Source: Symploca sp. SIO3C6 (GTDB lineage Bacteria; Cyanobacteriota; Cyanobacteriia; Cyanobacteriales; Coleofasciculaceae). From it: a stretch of DNA of 64,000 nucleotides. The DNA lies in contig JAAHHJ010000002.1 of assembly GCA_010692425.1 (NCBI GenBank), positions 1 to 64,000 of the forward strand, written 5' to 3'. A model generated the notes under the pieces. That model worked only from the letters and a program-made list of their open reading frames with translations. It ran no database searches and had not been told where the DNA came from. The number at the start of each line of letters is the position of its first letter. Positions within the stretch are counted from its first letter, which is position 1. The translations under genes and the position numbers were made by a program. Below, in pieces: positions 1-8,299 of this stretch.

Positions 1-1
1 A

Positions 2-124
2 ACCTTCTACACCAAGAATATTCTGCTCAACGAAGGTCTGCGCGCTTGGATGGCACCCCAAGACCAACCCCATGAACAGTTTGTCTTCCCCGAGGAAGTT
101 CTACCTCGTGGTAACGCTCTGTAG
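2..124 (+). CDS. psbD: Photosystem II D2 protein, C-terminal end (partial)
   Basis: Only the last 40 codons are inside the window. The frame starting at base 2 reads as the well-conserved D2 C-terminus, including [15 protein letters not shown] and the final [10 protein letters not shown] followed by TAG. D2 is one of the two reaction-centre core subunits of photosystem II in the thylakoid membrane. It is followed on the same strand by psbC, the usual cyanobacterial operon. In most cyanobacteria the psbC GTG start lies inside the last codons of psbD. Here the equivalent GTG (base 108) is still present but runs in a frame that closes quickly, and the psbC start used is 104 bp further on. Confidence 0.95.
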   Translation, partial: TFYTKNILLNEGLRAWMAPQDQPHEQFVFPEEVLPRGNAL

Positions 125-137
125 AAAAATCTTGACG

Positions 138-172
138 GTGAATACTGAAATTATAAAATCTTCAGTATTCAC
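138..172 (+). promoter_or_regulatory. Perfect hairpin in the psbD-psbC gap
   Basis: GTGAATACTGAA (138-149) and TTCAGTATTCAC (161-172) are exact reverse complements separated by 11 bases, giving a 12-bp stem. No U-run follows, so it does not look like an intrinsic terminator. It lies in the 87-bp gap between psbD and psbC, which normally overlap. It may act on mRNA processing or stability, or may be the mark of an inserted element; the sequence does not decide. Confidence 0.6.
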
Positions 173-211
173 TAGCTTAAATCCCTCGTTATCTTCAAAG
201 GTTAATATCTC

Positions 212-1597
212 GTGGTAACAATCTCTAGTAGTTCAATGGTTGCGGGGAACCGCGACCTAGAATCATCAGGCTTTGCCTGGTGGTCTGGTAACGCCCGCTT
301 AATCAACCTCTCCGGCAAGTTGCTCGGTGCTCACGTTGCTCACGCTGGACTAATTGTCTTCTGGGCAGGAGCAATGACTCTGTTTGAAGTTGCTCACTTC
401 ATACCAGAAAAGCCTCTTTACGAACAGGGCTGCATTCTACTGCCTCACCTAGCTACCCTTGGCTGGGGTGTTGGTCCCGGTGGCGAAATTATTGACACCT
501 TCCCCTACTTTGTTGTTGGTGTATTGCACCTAATCTCCTCTGCTGTTCTTGGCTTAGGCGGTATCTATCACGCTGTTCGCGGTCCAGAAGTCTTAGAAGA
601 ATACTCTGCCTTCTTCGGTTACGACTGGAAAGACAAGAACAAGATGACCACCATCATCGGCTTCCACCTGATCATTCTAGGTCTTGGAGCCTTCTTACTG
701 GTGATCAAAGCTATGTTCGTTGGCGGTGTATACGATACCTGGGCACCAGGTGGTGGCGATGTCCGTCTCATCACCAACCCGACACTGAACCCAGCTGTGA
801 TTTTTGGTTATTTAGTTGATGCTCCCTTCGGTGGTGAGGGCTGGATCATCGGTGTCAACAACATGGAAGACATCATCGGTGGTCACATCTGGATTGGTCT
901 AATCTGCATTAGCGGTGGTATCTGGCATATTCTCACCAAGCCTTTTGGCTGGGCTCGTCGCGCCTTCATTTGGTCTGGGGAAGCTTATCTTTCCTACAGC
1001 TTAGGCGCTCTTTCTTTGATGGGCTTGATTGCCTCTATCTATGTCTGGTTTAACAATACCGCTTATCCTAGCGAATTTTTTGGTCCAACCAACGCTGAAG
1101 CCTCTCAGGCGCAGTCTTTCGTCTTCTTGGCACGGGACCAAAAACTAGGTGCTAACATTGCTTCTTCCCAAGGTCCTACTGGTCTTGGTAAATATCTGAT
1201 GCGCTCTCCCACTGGTGAAATCATCTTCGGTGGTGAAACTATGCGCTTCTGGGATTTCCAAGGTCCTTGGTTGGAGCCTCTACGTGGTCCCAATGGTCTT
1301 GATATCGACAAGCTGAAAAATGACATTCAGCCTTGGCAACTTCGCCGTGCAGCGGAGTACATGACCCATGCTCCTAATGGTTCTATCAACTCTGTCGGTG
1401 GGATTATTACAGAGCCTAACGCTTTTAACTACGTTAATCCCCGTGCTTGGCTAGCAGCTTTCCACTTTATCATGGGCTTCTTCTTTCTAATTGGTCACCT
1501 CTGGCACGCTGGACGCGCTCGCGCTGCAGCTGCTGGATTTGAGAAAGGTATTGACCGCGAAACCGAGCCAGTTCTTTCTATGCCTGACCTAGACTAG
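212..1597 (+). CDS. psbC: Photosystem II CP43 chlorophyll-binding protein
   Basis: CP43 is the inner antenna protein of photosystem II; it binds chlorophyll a in the thylakoid membrane and supplies a ligand to the Mn4CaO5 cluster. The 461-aa product is full length and carries conserved CP43 stretches: [20 protein letters not shown] near the N-terminus, [18 protein letters not shown] in the large lumenal loop (with the GGETMRFWD segment just before), and [19 protein letters not shown] at the end. GTG at 212 is the family start (MVTISSSSM compared with the usual MVTLSNSSM). The gene lies 87 bp after psbD instead of overlapping it. A strong terminator follows. Several loop segments, such as [13 protein letters not shown], seem more divergent than usual, but the core is clearly intact. 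Confidence 0.97.
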   Translation: MVTISSSSMVAGNRDLESSGFAWWSGNARLINLSGKLLGAHVAHAGLIVFWAGAMTLFEVAHFIPEKPLYEQGCILLPHLATLGWGVGPGGEIIDTFPYFVVGVLHLISSAVLGLGGIYHAVRGPEVLEEYSAFFGYDWKDKNKMTTIIGFHLIILGLGAFLLVIKAMFVGGVYDTWAPGGGDVRLITNPTLNPAVIFGYLVDAPFGGEGWIIGVNNMEDIIGGHIWIGLICISGGIWHILTKPFGWARRAFIWSGEAYLSYSLGALSLMGLIASIYVWFNNTAYPSEFFGPTNAEASQAQSFVFLARDQKLGANIASSQGPTGLGKYLMRSPTGEIIFGGETMRFWDFQGPWLEPLRGPNGLDIDKLKNDIQPWQLRRAAEYMTHAPNGSINSVGGIITEPNAFNYVNPRAWLAAFHFIMGFFFLIGHLWHAGRARAAAAGFEKGIDRETEPVLSMPDLD

Positions 1598-1645
1598 GTA
1601 GGTTATTAGATTCAGTTCTGAGCTGAAAATTAAGATTTAGTCGCA

Positions 1646-1677
1646 AGACTCCTGCTGACAAGTAGGGGTCTTTTTTT
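1646..1677 (+). terminator. Rho-independent terminator of psbDC
   Basis: An 11-bp stem (AGACTCCTGCT with AGTAGGGGTCT, including G-U pairs) and a GACA loop are followed by a run of T. It lies about 50 bp after the psbC stop. Confidence 0.85.
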
Positions 1678-1730
1678 GTGCTTTCTTAGGACTTACGCCA
1701 AACGGTCTTAAAACCCTGAGTGTTCGTAGT

Positions 1731-1748
1731 GGTAATTCATGAATTACC
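1731..1748. repeat. Perfect 18-bp palindrome
   Basis: GGTAATTCATGAATTACC is a perfect palindrome with no spacer, between psbC and the 141-aa gene. It could be a site for a dimeric regulator or part of a small dispersed repeat; nothing else supports either. Confidence 0.5.
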
Positions 1749-1783
1749 AATACCTGCGACATTTTTTTCCTCAGTCCTGTTTC

Positions 1784-1890
1784 TATAGCAACGGACATGT
1801 CAGTTAGGACATCCTATTTTAAGTCAAAGGGAACTCTTAACTCTTAACAGGGAACAAGAAAGTGTCCTAACAGTTGTGGCGACTGCTATA
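1784..1890. mobile_element. MITE-like element with TATAGCA ends
   Basis: The 107-bp segment begins TATAGCA and ends TGCTATA. The outer 28 bases on each side are imperfect inverted repeats, with about 20 of 28 positions paired, including an inner GTTAGGACA / TGTCCTAAC block. There is no reading frame. TA-bounded ends would fit an IS630/Tc1-type miniature element. The interior holds the GGGAACAG-type repeat also found inside the PKS gene. Confidence 0.55.
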
Positions 1891-2077
1891 AATGTCAAGA
1901 CGGTAAGATCACCACAGGAAGCAATAAAGTATATTAATAGGATCTACGCAATGAAACTAAAAAACAAGGGTTTAAGCTATAGGGAACAGGGAATAGAAAA
2001 CAGGGGATTATAGGCGTTTTAAAGGAAGTGTGGGAGATGTTACACTCTCCACCACTAGAAAGTGAGGAGTTGTTTTA

Positions 2078-2503
2078 GTGTACTGGCTCAAAATTAATTA
2101 CGAGCGCAATGAATATGTAGTTGATCTTGACCGCCTCAGCGCTTTTGCTTGCGCTCCCAATGGCAATATAACATTCTGGTTGCCTAATAGCACCATCCCC
2201 ATTGTCATTAACCAGCAAAGTGACCCAGAAGCTTATCAGCAAATTTTCGACTATATCAAAGACATACAATATATGTCGGAGCGCTTAAACAAGGAATTCT
2301 GGATCAAAATTAACTACGAGCGCAACGACTATATTGTCAATCTCAACTACATTAGTAGCTTTTGCCACAGCCCTAACAACAGGCTTACTTTTTGGCTACC
2401 AGATAGTTCGATTCCAATTATTATTAACCAACAAAAAGACCCAGATATTTATCAACAGATTCTGGACTACATCGAACGTCAGACTGGGCAACAGCTAACC
2501 TAG
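2078..2503 (+). CDS. Hypothetical protein built of two tandem 60-aa repeats
   Basis: I do not recognise this 141-aa protein. It consists of two copies of one domain: residues about 3-62 and 74-135 share the pattern W(L/I)KINYERN(E/D)Y(V/I)V, then a TFWLP motif, then IP(I)(V/I)INQQ.DP and YQQI.DYI. Each copy looks like a small beta-rich unit closed by a helix. There is no signal peptide or membrane segment. GTG at 2078 is preceded by a GAGGAG-like ribosome site about 10 bases upstream and fits the repeat boundary. The two copies are diverged at the protein level, so the duplication is old and probably functional. Upstream lies repeat-rich DNA; downstream is a convergent ROK kinase gene. Confidence 0.7.
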   Translation: MYWLKINYERNEYVVDLDRLSAFACAPNGNITFWLPNSTIPIVINQQSDPEAYQQIFDYIKDIQYMSERLNKEFWIKINYERNDYIVNLNYISSFCHSPNNRLTFWLPDSSIPIIINQQKDPDIYQQILDYIERQTGQQLT

Positions 2504-2663
2504 TACAGGAAATCTTTGTGAGTTCAAATCCCTAGTCCTTAAGACAGGTAGACAAGGAAAGCAATTTATAGTCTAAAAAATTCGTAAATCTATCGGCTTA
2601 AGGATTTCATGCAAGCCAATTTTACAAAAAAACTTTTCAATAGTTCTCATAAACAATTAACTA

Positions 2664-3554
2664 TTAACAATCTACAAGCTTTTGCCAAGCTAATTTTGCT
2701 GCCCCCACCATACCCGCCTGATTACCCAACTTCGCTGTGAGTAATTTTATTCCTGCACGAGAACTAGGGAGTACCCGTCGCTCAATTTCTGCTAAGGTAG
2801 CAGGGAAAAAAAACTTAGCACTGGCACTGATACCGCCGCCAATAATGATTGCTTCTGGCGTCAATACATAGATGAGGCTAGCTAGTCCAGCACCTAAATC
2901 GCGTCCATAGCTTTCCCAAAATTGTAAAGCTTGCTGATTACCTTCTGTTGCCATCAAACCAAGTTCTGCTGGTTCCCTACCAGTGCGGCGTCGAATTGCC
3001 ACAACCGAGACATATTGCTCCAGAGAACCCCTATTCCCACTATTACAAGGGAAGCCGGCTGGATTCAAGGTAATTAATCCCAACTCACCAGCAGCACCGT
3101 GATGCCCAGTGAAAAGTTTACCATCAAGAATAATTGCCCCCCCAACACCAGTACCTAAAGTCAGTAAAATCAGATTACGAAATCTGCAACCAGCGCCTAA
3201 CCATGACTCTCCCAAACCAGCGCAGTTGGCATCATTGGCAATCACACTCGGGCAATTAGTCTTAGCTTCTAAGTAATCGGCAAGCGGTACATCATGCCAG
3301 TCTGTCAGATTAATAGCAACTCTAGCAATTCTACCTGTAGCATCAGTTGGGCCTGGAGTACCGACGCCAATTGCTAAACAGTTATTATTTGGATTGAGTT
3401 GTGCTATTGCCTCCGTCATTACCTCTACCACATTGGTGGGTGTTGAAGGTTGGGGAGTAGCTATACTTAAGGATTTTGAACAAGTGCCATCGCGTTGGAA
3501 TCGCCCTAATTTGATGGTAGTTCCCCCTAAGTCAATGCCGATTACTTCTGTCAT
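2664..3554 (-). CDS. ROK family sugar kinase (probable glucokinase)
   Basis: The 296-aa protein starts with the ROK/actin-fold phosphate motif GIDLGGTTIKLG. It has the catalytic-base segment ANDANCAGLGE, the second phosphate loop LLTLGTGVGGAII and HHGAAGELG, the usual glucokinase order. Such enzymes phosphorylate glucose or related hexoses in the cytoplasm. The zinc-finger motif of ROK proteins (CxCGxxGCxE) is degenerate: PCNSGNRGSLEQ keeps one Cys and the Glu. I believe this variant is common in cyanobacterial members, so it need not mean loss of activity. The gene stands alone on the minus strand. The substrate cannot be set from sequence alone. Confidence 0.88.
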   Translation of the reverse strand: MTEVIGIDLGGTTIKLGRFQRDGTCSKSLSIATPQPSTPTNVVEVMTEAIAQLNPNNNCLAIGVGTPGPTDATGRIARVAINLTDWHDVPLADYLEAKTNCPSVIANDANCAGLGESWLGAGCRFRNLILLTLGTGVGGAIILDGKLFTGHHGAAGELGLITLNPAGFPCNSGNRGSLEQYVSVVAIRRRTGREPAELGLMATEGNQQALQFWESYGRDLGAGLASLIYVLTPEAIIIGGGISASAKFFFPATLAEIERRVLPSSRAGIKLLTAKLGNQAGMVGAAKLAWQKLVDC

Positions 3555-3744
3555 ATTGGGTTTGGTTGATGGTTTGAGGAAATTAATAACCCAAGTTGCT
3601 AGCTATAAAATCAGATTAGGTACAGTTTGTCAAGTATTATTTCTTCGTTAGGGCAAAACAGCTTTGTGGAGTCCCAGCTATTTTGCCGTGTCTGTTGGCG
3701 GCGCTCCTATTGAAGTGCTTATAGAGTACATTAAGAATCAAGAA

Positions 3745-3776
3745 AAGCCGTCCTAGAAGGACGGGGCTTGAATCCC
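3745..3776 (+). repeat. Orphan IS200/IS605-type end-like hairpin
   Basis: AAGCCGTCC and GGACGGGGCTT form a hairpin with a small bulge, followed by GAATCCC. This resembles the sequence at the right end of tnpB-carrying IS605-family elements in cyanobacteria. No tnpA or tnpB is nearby. A related hairpin occurs at 52015-52036. Confidence 0.4.
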
Positions 3777-3865
3777 ATATTTTTGGTCAATGAATACTGA
3801 TAAATTCAAGCTAAGCTTAGATTTCGTAGGCATTAAGCTCATTAGTCTGGATTTCATATATTTTT

Positions 3866-4825
3866 ATGTCAGTTAATCAAGTGCAACCCAAACTTATCAT
3901 CCACGGTGGTGCTGGTAGCTCTCTCAAAGGCAAAGGGGGAGCTGATGCTGTGCGCCAGTCGCTCTACAAAATTATCGAAGAAGTTTATTCCTCGTTGCTA
4001 GCTGGTACTAACGCCTGCGATGCTGTAGTTAGAGGCTGCCAACTACTCGAAGATGAACCCCGCTTCAATGCTGGAACTGGTTCAGTGCTGCAATCGGATG
4101 GGCAAATCCGTATGAGTGCTGCTTTGATGGATGGCAAGTCTCAGCGTTTCTCTGGTGTAATTAACGTCTCGCGAGTTCAAAATCCGATTCATTTAGCACA
4201 AACATTGCAAGACTCTACTGATAGAGTACTCTCCGACCATGGTGCAACTGAACTGCTGCGAGAACTCAACTCCCCAGTTTACAATCCTTTGACTGACTTG
4301 CGCTTACAGGAGTGGATTCAAGAAAGGCAGGATAATTTTAACAAGACGATGGCGGGAGTTGTTGCTGAAAAGGAAGTAGTTACAGCTTCTGATACTGGGC
4401 GTGGCACTATTGGTGTGGTTGCTCTCGATAGTCAAGGATGTCTGGCTGTAGGAACTTCCACTGGAGGCAAGGGTTTTGAACGGATTGGGCGTGTCAGTGA
4501 CTCGGCGATGCCAGCTGGGAACTACGCCAGCCCTAAAGCGGCGGTTAGCTGCACTGGTATTGGAGAAGATATTATTGATGAGTGTCTAGCGGCGCGGATT
4601 GTGGTTCGCGTCACCGATGGTTTACCCTTGAGTGAGTCAATGCAACGTTCATTGCAAGAAGCTAAGGATAATCAGCGAGATTTAGGGGCGATCGCTATTG
4701 ATTCCACAGGTACCATTGCTTGGGGCAAAACTTGTGAAGTCTTGCTTGCTGCTTATCACACTGGTGAAAAAATTGGTGATACCCTTGATGGGGAAGAGGC
4801 AGCGCTTACAGGCTTTGCCTCTTAA
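3866..4825 (+). CDS. iaaA: Isoaspartyl peptidase / plant-type L-asparaginase
   Basis: This Ntn-hydrolase hydrolyses beta-aspartyl dipeptides and asparagine. The 319-aa precursor cleaves itself to expose a threonine nucleophile. The cleavage site is visible: DTGRG-TIGVVALD, making T181 the new N-terminus of the beta chain. Other family marks are LIIHGGAGSS near the start, EDEPRFNAGTGSVL around residues 62-75, and GTSTGGKGFERIGRVSDS after the nucleophile. Length and domain order match the family. ATG at 3866 precedes the conserved start region by about 10 residues. It would recycle damaged aspartyl peptides or cyanophycin-derived dipeptides in the cytoplasm; the latter role is known in cyanobacteria but not shown by this locus. 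Confidence 0.95.
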   Translation: MSVNQVQPKLIIHGGAGSSLKGKGGADAVRQSLYKIIEEVYSSLLAGTNACDAVVRGCQLLEDEPRFNAGTGSVLQSDGQIRMSAALMDGKSQRFSGVINVSRVQNPIHLAQTLQDSTDRVLSDHGATELLRELNSPVYNPLTDLRLQEWIQERQDNFNKTMAGVVAEKEVVTASDTGRGTIGVVALDSQGCLAVGTSTGGKGFERIGRVSDSAMPAGNYASPKAAVSCTGIGEDIIDECLAARIVVRVTDGLPLSESMQRSLQEAKDNQRDLGAIAIDSTGTIAWGKTCEVLLAAYHTGEKIGDTLDGEEAALTGFAS

Positions 4826-4837
4826 CTAGCAGGAGAT

Positions 4838-4891
4838 TAGGGGGGGAGAGGGGGAGAGGGGGAGAGGGGGAGATGGGGAGACGGGGAGAAG
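4838..4891 (+). repeat. GGGGAGA-type low-complexity tract
   Basis: This is a G/A-rich run of repeated GGGGGAGA units directly after the isoaspartyl peptidase gene. Similar tracts lie at 34480-34545 (other strand) and 55512-55545. There is no coding potential. Confidence 0.75.
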
Positions 4892-5030
4892 ATTTTGATT
4901 AATTATTGGCTCCTTAATCTTTTGGCTTCTAACTCCTGAATCGAACAACTCTAGGGCTATTGAGATAGTCCCTCTATAGGAGCGAGTCTTCCTCAAAGTT
5001 GAATAAAATTCTGACTTAAATTAATGTTTA

Positions 5031-5663
5031 ATGAACGCTAATCAAATACAGAGAATTCTTGGGTCTATCCTCATATCAATCGCTAGTTTGAGTATTGTCT
5101 CTAACTCTAGTGAAGCTCAACCATCTCTAGTCCAGTGTCAGCCGCCACAGCCTGATGAGTATATCTTATTGGTACTCAGCCAAACTTGGGATAATCACCA
5201 AACACTTCAAAGGAGTTTGTCTCAACAACTTCAAGCCAATTTATGTCAATATTTAGACGACACAGTGACAAGGGTTGCAGGCTTTAAAAACCTTGAAAAT
5301 GCCAAAAATTGGGCACGTTATATTAGAGAGCTTTCGGGATTGTCAGCATTTGTGGTACGCTCACCTTCACCAGAGGAAATGCCTAGCAATAACTCTGCCT
5401 ACAACCCTCAACCCTTGGGTAAGGGCTATGCTGTGTTAGTCGATTACTTCAATCAACCAGAATTAGCATCCCAAATCAGGCAAATCCTCAGAGAAAATGT
5501 GGGTTTAGTTGCCTATGGTCAACGTCATTACTTGCTAGCAATGCATACAACTAGCCAAAAAGCGGCTAATTCAACCTTGAGGCAACTGAGCGATCGCGGT
5601 TTTTGGACAATGGTAGTGGATAGCCGCCGTGTGATCTTACTCACAAGGGCTGTTAATTTCTAG
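5031..5663 (+). CDS. Exported hypothetical protein with SPOR-like repeats
   Basis: The 210-aa protein has an N-terminal signal peptide (hydrophobic stretch GSILISIASLSIVSNSSEAQ, likely cut after SEA). The mature part shows two similar halves, around residues 42-110 and 130-208, each with a beta strand (YILLVLSQT; GYAVLVDYF), a helix and a second strand (AFVVRS; RRVILL). The spacing GFKNLENAKNWARYIRELSG is reminiscent of SPOR-type modules that bind denuded peptidoglycan, but I cannot confirm the family. The gene stands alone; upstream is GA-rich repeat DNA and downstream is a convergent small gene. Function unknown. Confidence 0.75.
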   Translation: MNANQIQRILGSILISIASLSIVSNSSEAQPSLVQCQPPQPDEYILLVLSQTWDNHQTLQRSLSQQLQANLCQYLDDTVTRVAGFKNLENAKNWARYIRELSGLSAFVVRSPSPEEMPSNNSAYNPQPLGKGYAVLVDYFNQPELASQIRQILRENVGLVAYGQRHYLLAMHTTSQKAANSTLRQLSDRGFWTMVVDSRRVILLTRAVNF

Positions 5664-5682
5664 CCAAAGCCTGTTGGCTAAC

Positions 5683-5907
5683 TTAGGAGAGCCAAATTGC
5701 CGAAATTTCATCTACCAAATGCATCCGCCCACGACAAAAGGCATGCAGTAGCCTGTCGATAGAATCCCTCTCCTCTTGAGAGATTGAGTCCTCTAGCAAG
5801 GCTGCCATAAGACCATAGCGGTCAGCCAACGTAATTTGTCCAGAACTACTGACTTGAGCGAACAATTCGGAGATAGCACCAGGTATGAGGCGAACTTTCA
5901 CTGTCAT
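5683..5907 (-). CDS. Small conserved cyanobacterial protein
   Basis: The 74-aa acidic protein is predicted to be helical, with core motifs ITLADRYGLMAALLEDS and EERDSIDRLLHAFCRGR. Proteins with the same layout (ELFAQVSSSGQITLADRYGL) are widespread in cyanobacteria without assigned function, as far as I recall. There is no signal peptide or membrane segment. It converges with the exported protein gene, 19 bp away. It could be a small regulatory or adaptor protein; nothing visible decides. Confidence 0.75.
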   Translation of the reverse strand: MTVKVRLIPGAISELFAQVSSSGQITLADRYGLMAALLEDSISQEERDSIDRLLHAFCRGRMHLVDEISAIWLS

Positions 5908-6143
5908 AAGACCCTCTAGGAAGTTTAGGAATGCACAAGCAGATGTTATTTGTATGTGAGGAGAGAAGCAGTTTAAACCACTACAGTGACTTTAGTCGCA
6001 GATCATTTATAAAAAAAGACATAAATACCTGAGTATATTATTGATCTTTTTAGTTAGTTGAGGGGGTATGGGTCAGACCCCCTATAAACTGTCATCTTCC
6101 TAGCTTGACAAGTACTGGGTCAGATGTATTGGTATAGTTTTTT

Positions 6144-6986
6144 TCAATGATGCTCCTGTGCCAGTTGGGCTTTAGCTCGCTGCCAGAGAGTTTCGAGTTC
6201 GTCCAAGGTATAATCCGACAAGGATCTTTGTGCAAACACCTCCATTTTTTCTAAACGCTGAATAAATCTTTGATTAGTACCCCGCAAAGCTTCAGAGGGG
6301 TCAAGCTTGTACCAACGAGCAATATTGATTAAGGTAAATAATAAATCCCCTAGTTCTGCTTGTTGATTTGCTCGGTCTTCCTGTGCCAGTGCCTGCTGGA
6401 ATTCAGTTAGTTCTTCAGTAAATTTATCCCAAACACCCTCAATATTTTCCCACTCAAAACCAGCAGCTGCAGCTTTTTGAGAAATCTTCATACCAGCCAT
6501 CAAAGGTGGCAAAGTGCGAGTATAGCGATTAAGTTTGCGACTGAGTAACTGAGACTGTTCAACAGTTTCTCCCTTTTCTGCAGCTTTGATTTGCTCCCAG
6601 TTTTGACGGACTTCCTCGACAGAGATAGACTTGTGCGCCTCTACATTGACAAATACGTGGGGATGACGCCTGATTAGCTTTTGACTAATGCCGTGAGCAA
6701 CCTCTTTGAGGCTAAACTGATTATTTTCGTTAGCAATCTGAGCTTGAAGCACTACCTGTAATAGTAAATCCCCTAATTCTTCAGCAATTGCCTCCTTATC
6801 ACCACTACCAATAGCATCTACCACCTCATAAGCTTCTTCAATCACGTAAGGTGTTAAAGTTTGGGGTGTTTGAGCTAGATCCCAAGGACAGCCACCATCA
6901 GGCGATCTTAATTGGGCAACTACTTCTATGAGTTCTTCTAGGGCAGCTAAAGCAGGAGTTGGAGGTGTCATAGGGGTTTTTTCCAC
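6144..6986 (-). CDS. mazG: Nucleoside triphosphate pyrophosphohydrolase MazG
   Basis: MazG hydrolyses NTPs to NMP and pyrophosphate, cleansing the nucleotide pool. The 280-aa protein has the duplicated MazG fold. The N-terminal domain carries RSPDGGCPWDLAQTPQTL and the metal-binding motif EELGDLLLQVVLQA (around residue 69). The C-terminal domain carries GFEWENIEGVWDKFTEEL and AELGDLLFTLINIARWY. Length is typical for the two-domain form. The first ATG (6986) is followed by a short extension; ATG at 6971 (MTPPTPALAALEEL) is an equally good start. Nearest neighbours are unrelated. Confidence 0.95.
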   Translation of the reverse strand: MEKTPMTPPTPALAALEELIEVVAQLRSPDGGCPWDLAQTPQTLTPYVIEEAYEVVDAIGSGDKEAIAEELGDLLLQVVLQAQIANENNQFSLKEVAHGISQKLIRRHPHVFVNVEAHKSISVEEVRQNWEQIKAAEKGETVEQSQLLSRKLNRYTRTLPPLMAGMKISQKAAAAGFEWENIEGVWDKFTEELTEFQQALAQEDRANQQAELGDLLFTLINIARWYKLDPSEALRGTNQRFIQRLEKMEVFAQRSLSDYTLDELETLWQRAKAQLAQEHH

Positions 6987-7097
6987 CTAAACTGGTGATT
7001 AGGAAAATTTAAAAACTACTTAACTATTGTTAACACTATTTCTCAGACAAGTCAGTCATCAAGGAATCTTTTACTGTATTACTTTTATTAATATTGC

Positions 7098-7703
7098 CTA
7101 TTTCTTCTGATTCTTCTTAGTCTTTGCCTTTCTTTTGTGGGGACTGTCCCGAGAATAGAGACCCTTGCCGACATTATCTTTTAATTTTGGTTGGTGTCGT
7201 TGTCTTTGCCAGCGCTTGTAGGTTGAATGAGTCCAGTCACTCACACAGTGGAGCATCGCCCCCATCTCCAAACCCACAAATAGGGCAATCAACTCAAAGC
7301 GGTACTTAGAGCAAAAAGCGATCGCTTCTTTTCTAAACTGCTGTTGACTCCAAGATACATCTGTTACCAACCCAACCAGCAGCACTCCTAATACCCCTAA
7401 ACCAACTATCCAAATGGCAAGATAAACAACCCGTAAAGTTGTCCCGATCAATAATCCATGGGATAGCACAGAGCGATGGCGCATTGACTTTTGGTAAGGT
7501 ATCCAAATCCAGCGAAGCCAGCCCCAGCGCTTGAATTGTCGAGAGTAAATGTCTAAATCAGGACCAAACATCAGTCCACCGAAGAGAAACCCTGCTGAAA
7601 GCATCAGCGTGAGGTCACTACTTTTAGTTAAGGTGACACACAAGCCTGATACTACTGGCAAACTCCATAGTGTAATTCGATCATGTGTTTGACCAGAGGG
7701 CAT
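7098..7703 (-). CDS. Putative metal-binding membrane protein (DUF2227)
   Basis: The 201-aa protein starts MPSGQTHDRIT and carries histidine motifs typical of the DUF2227 family: GPDLDIYSRQFKRWGW (residues about 48-63), HRSVLSHG (about 76-83) and a late HCVSDWTHS. These His and Asp residues probably bind metal. At least three hydrophobic segments suggest an inner-membrane protein. The tail is strongly basic (KRKAKTKKNQKK). The family is related to LrgB/YdjM-like membrane metalloproteins of unknown role. The gene is single, with no clear operon partner apart from a short open frame just upstream. Confidence 0.82.
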   Translation of the reverse strand: MPSGQTHDRITLWSLPVVSGLCVTLTKSSDLTLMLSAGFLFGGLMFGPDLDIYSRQFKRWGWLRWIWIPYQKSMRHRSVLSHGLLIGTTLRVVYLAIWIVGLGVLGVLLVGLVTDVSWSQQQFRKEAIAFCSKYRFELIALFVGLEMGAMLHCVSDWTHSTYKRWQRQRHQPKLKDNVGKGLYSRDSPHKRKAKTKKNQKK

Positions 7704-7731
7704 AGTTGTCTTCTTCTTGTGCTATTTTGGT

Positions 7732-7881
7732 TCATCCGGTGGGAAGTACCACGTCTTTACCCGGAGGTTCAGCATCGGACAGAGCGTTTAATGCACCGAA
7801 GTTAATTGGTGCGAGGATAGCTGCCGAGTCGCCAGTCTGAGCAACATGGTTGCCTTCGATATTATCTTCTGTTATTATGAA
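7732..7881 (-). pseudogene. Short open frame without start codon, possible gene remnant
   Basis: On the minus strand a 49-codon frame is bounded upstream by TAA with no ATG, GTG or TTG before its conserved-looking text (EDNIEGNHVAQTGDSAAILA, then PINFGALNALSDAEPPGKD). It ends with a TGA 28 bp before the DUF2227 gene. The amino-acid composition looks coding. I read it as the tail of a lost gene, or a small protein with a rare start. Function unknown. Confidence 0.35.
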
Positions 7882-8073
7882 TTAGAACTTTTAACTGGCA
7901 AGAAAATTGGAAAATATTAACTTGTTGGTATTCGATTAAAGTTCCATAAAACCTAGAGCGGCAAGGCATACCGTTCTTAAAGCTCAGTTAATGTCCTATG
8001 CAGTAGCAGGAGTCGCTGGGAATCCTACATTCAAGGTTAGGAATATGTCACTACTATCTTAGATACAGATAGC

Positions 8074-8145
8074 GGGCGGTTAGCTCAGTGGTAGAGCTCC
8101 TGCCTTACAAGCAGGCTGTCACTGGTTCGAATCCAGTACCGCCCA
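8074..8145 (+). tRNA. tRNA-Val (anticodon UAC)
   Basis: A full cloverleaf can be folded: acceptor GGGCGGT with ACCGCCC, D arm GCTC-GAGC, anticodon stem CCTGC-GCAGG with loop CTTACAA (anticodon TAC), and T arm ACTGG-TTCGAAT-CCAGT. The discriminator is A. CCA is not encoded. It is a standalone tRNA gene. Confidence 0.97.
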
Positions 8146-8170
8146 TTCTAAAATCGACAAAGTTCTCAAT

Positions 8171-8299
8171 ATGCCGCCAGCCTTTAAAGCAGCCGCGCTC
8201 TCCATTGCAGTTGTTTTTAGTTTATTTCTATTAGTTGCTCTGAATATTAGCCGTGATCAATTACCTCAACATTTGAGAGAGTCTCAATCCAGACTCTAG
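8171..8299 (+). CDS. Possible 42-aa single-span membrane protein
   Basis: ATG at 8171 opens a 42-codon frame 25 bp after tRNA-Val. The product (MPPAFKAAAL, then SIAVVFSLFLLVALNI, then a charged tail) has one clear transmembrane helix, the layout of small photosynthetic or regulatory membrane peptides. I do not match it to any named photosystem subunit. Its 3' end overlaps the end of the convergent HTH gene. Support is the codon pattern and hydrophobicity only. Confidence 0.4.
   Translation: MPPAFKAAALSIAVVFSLFLLVALNISRDQLPQHLRESQSRL

Noticed and set aside
138-172. psbD-psbC hairpin as a transcription terminator
   Set aside because: No U-run follows and psbC is co-transcribed with psbD in all known cases; a processing or insertion mark is more likely.
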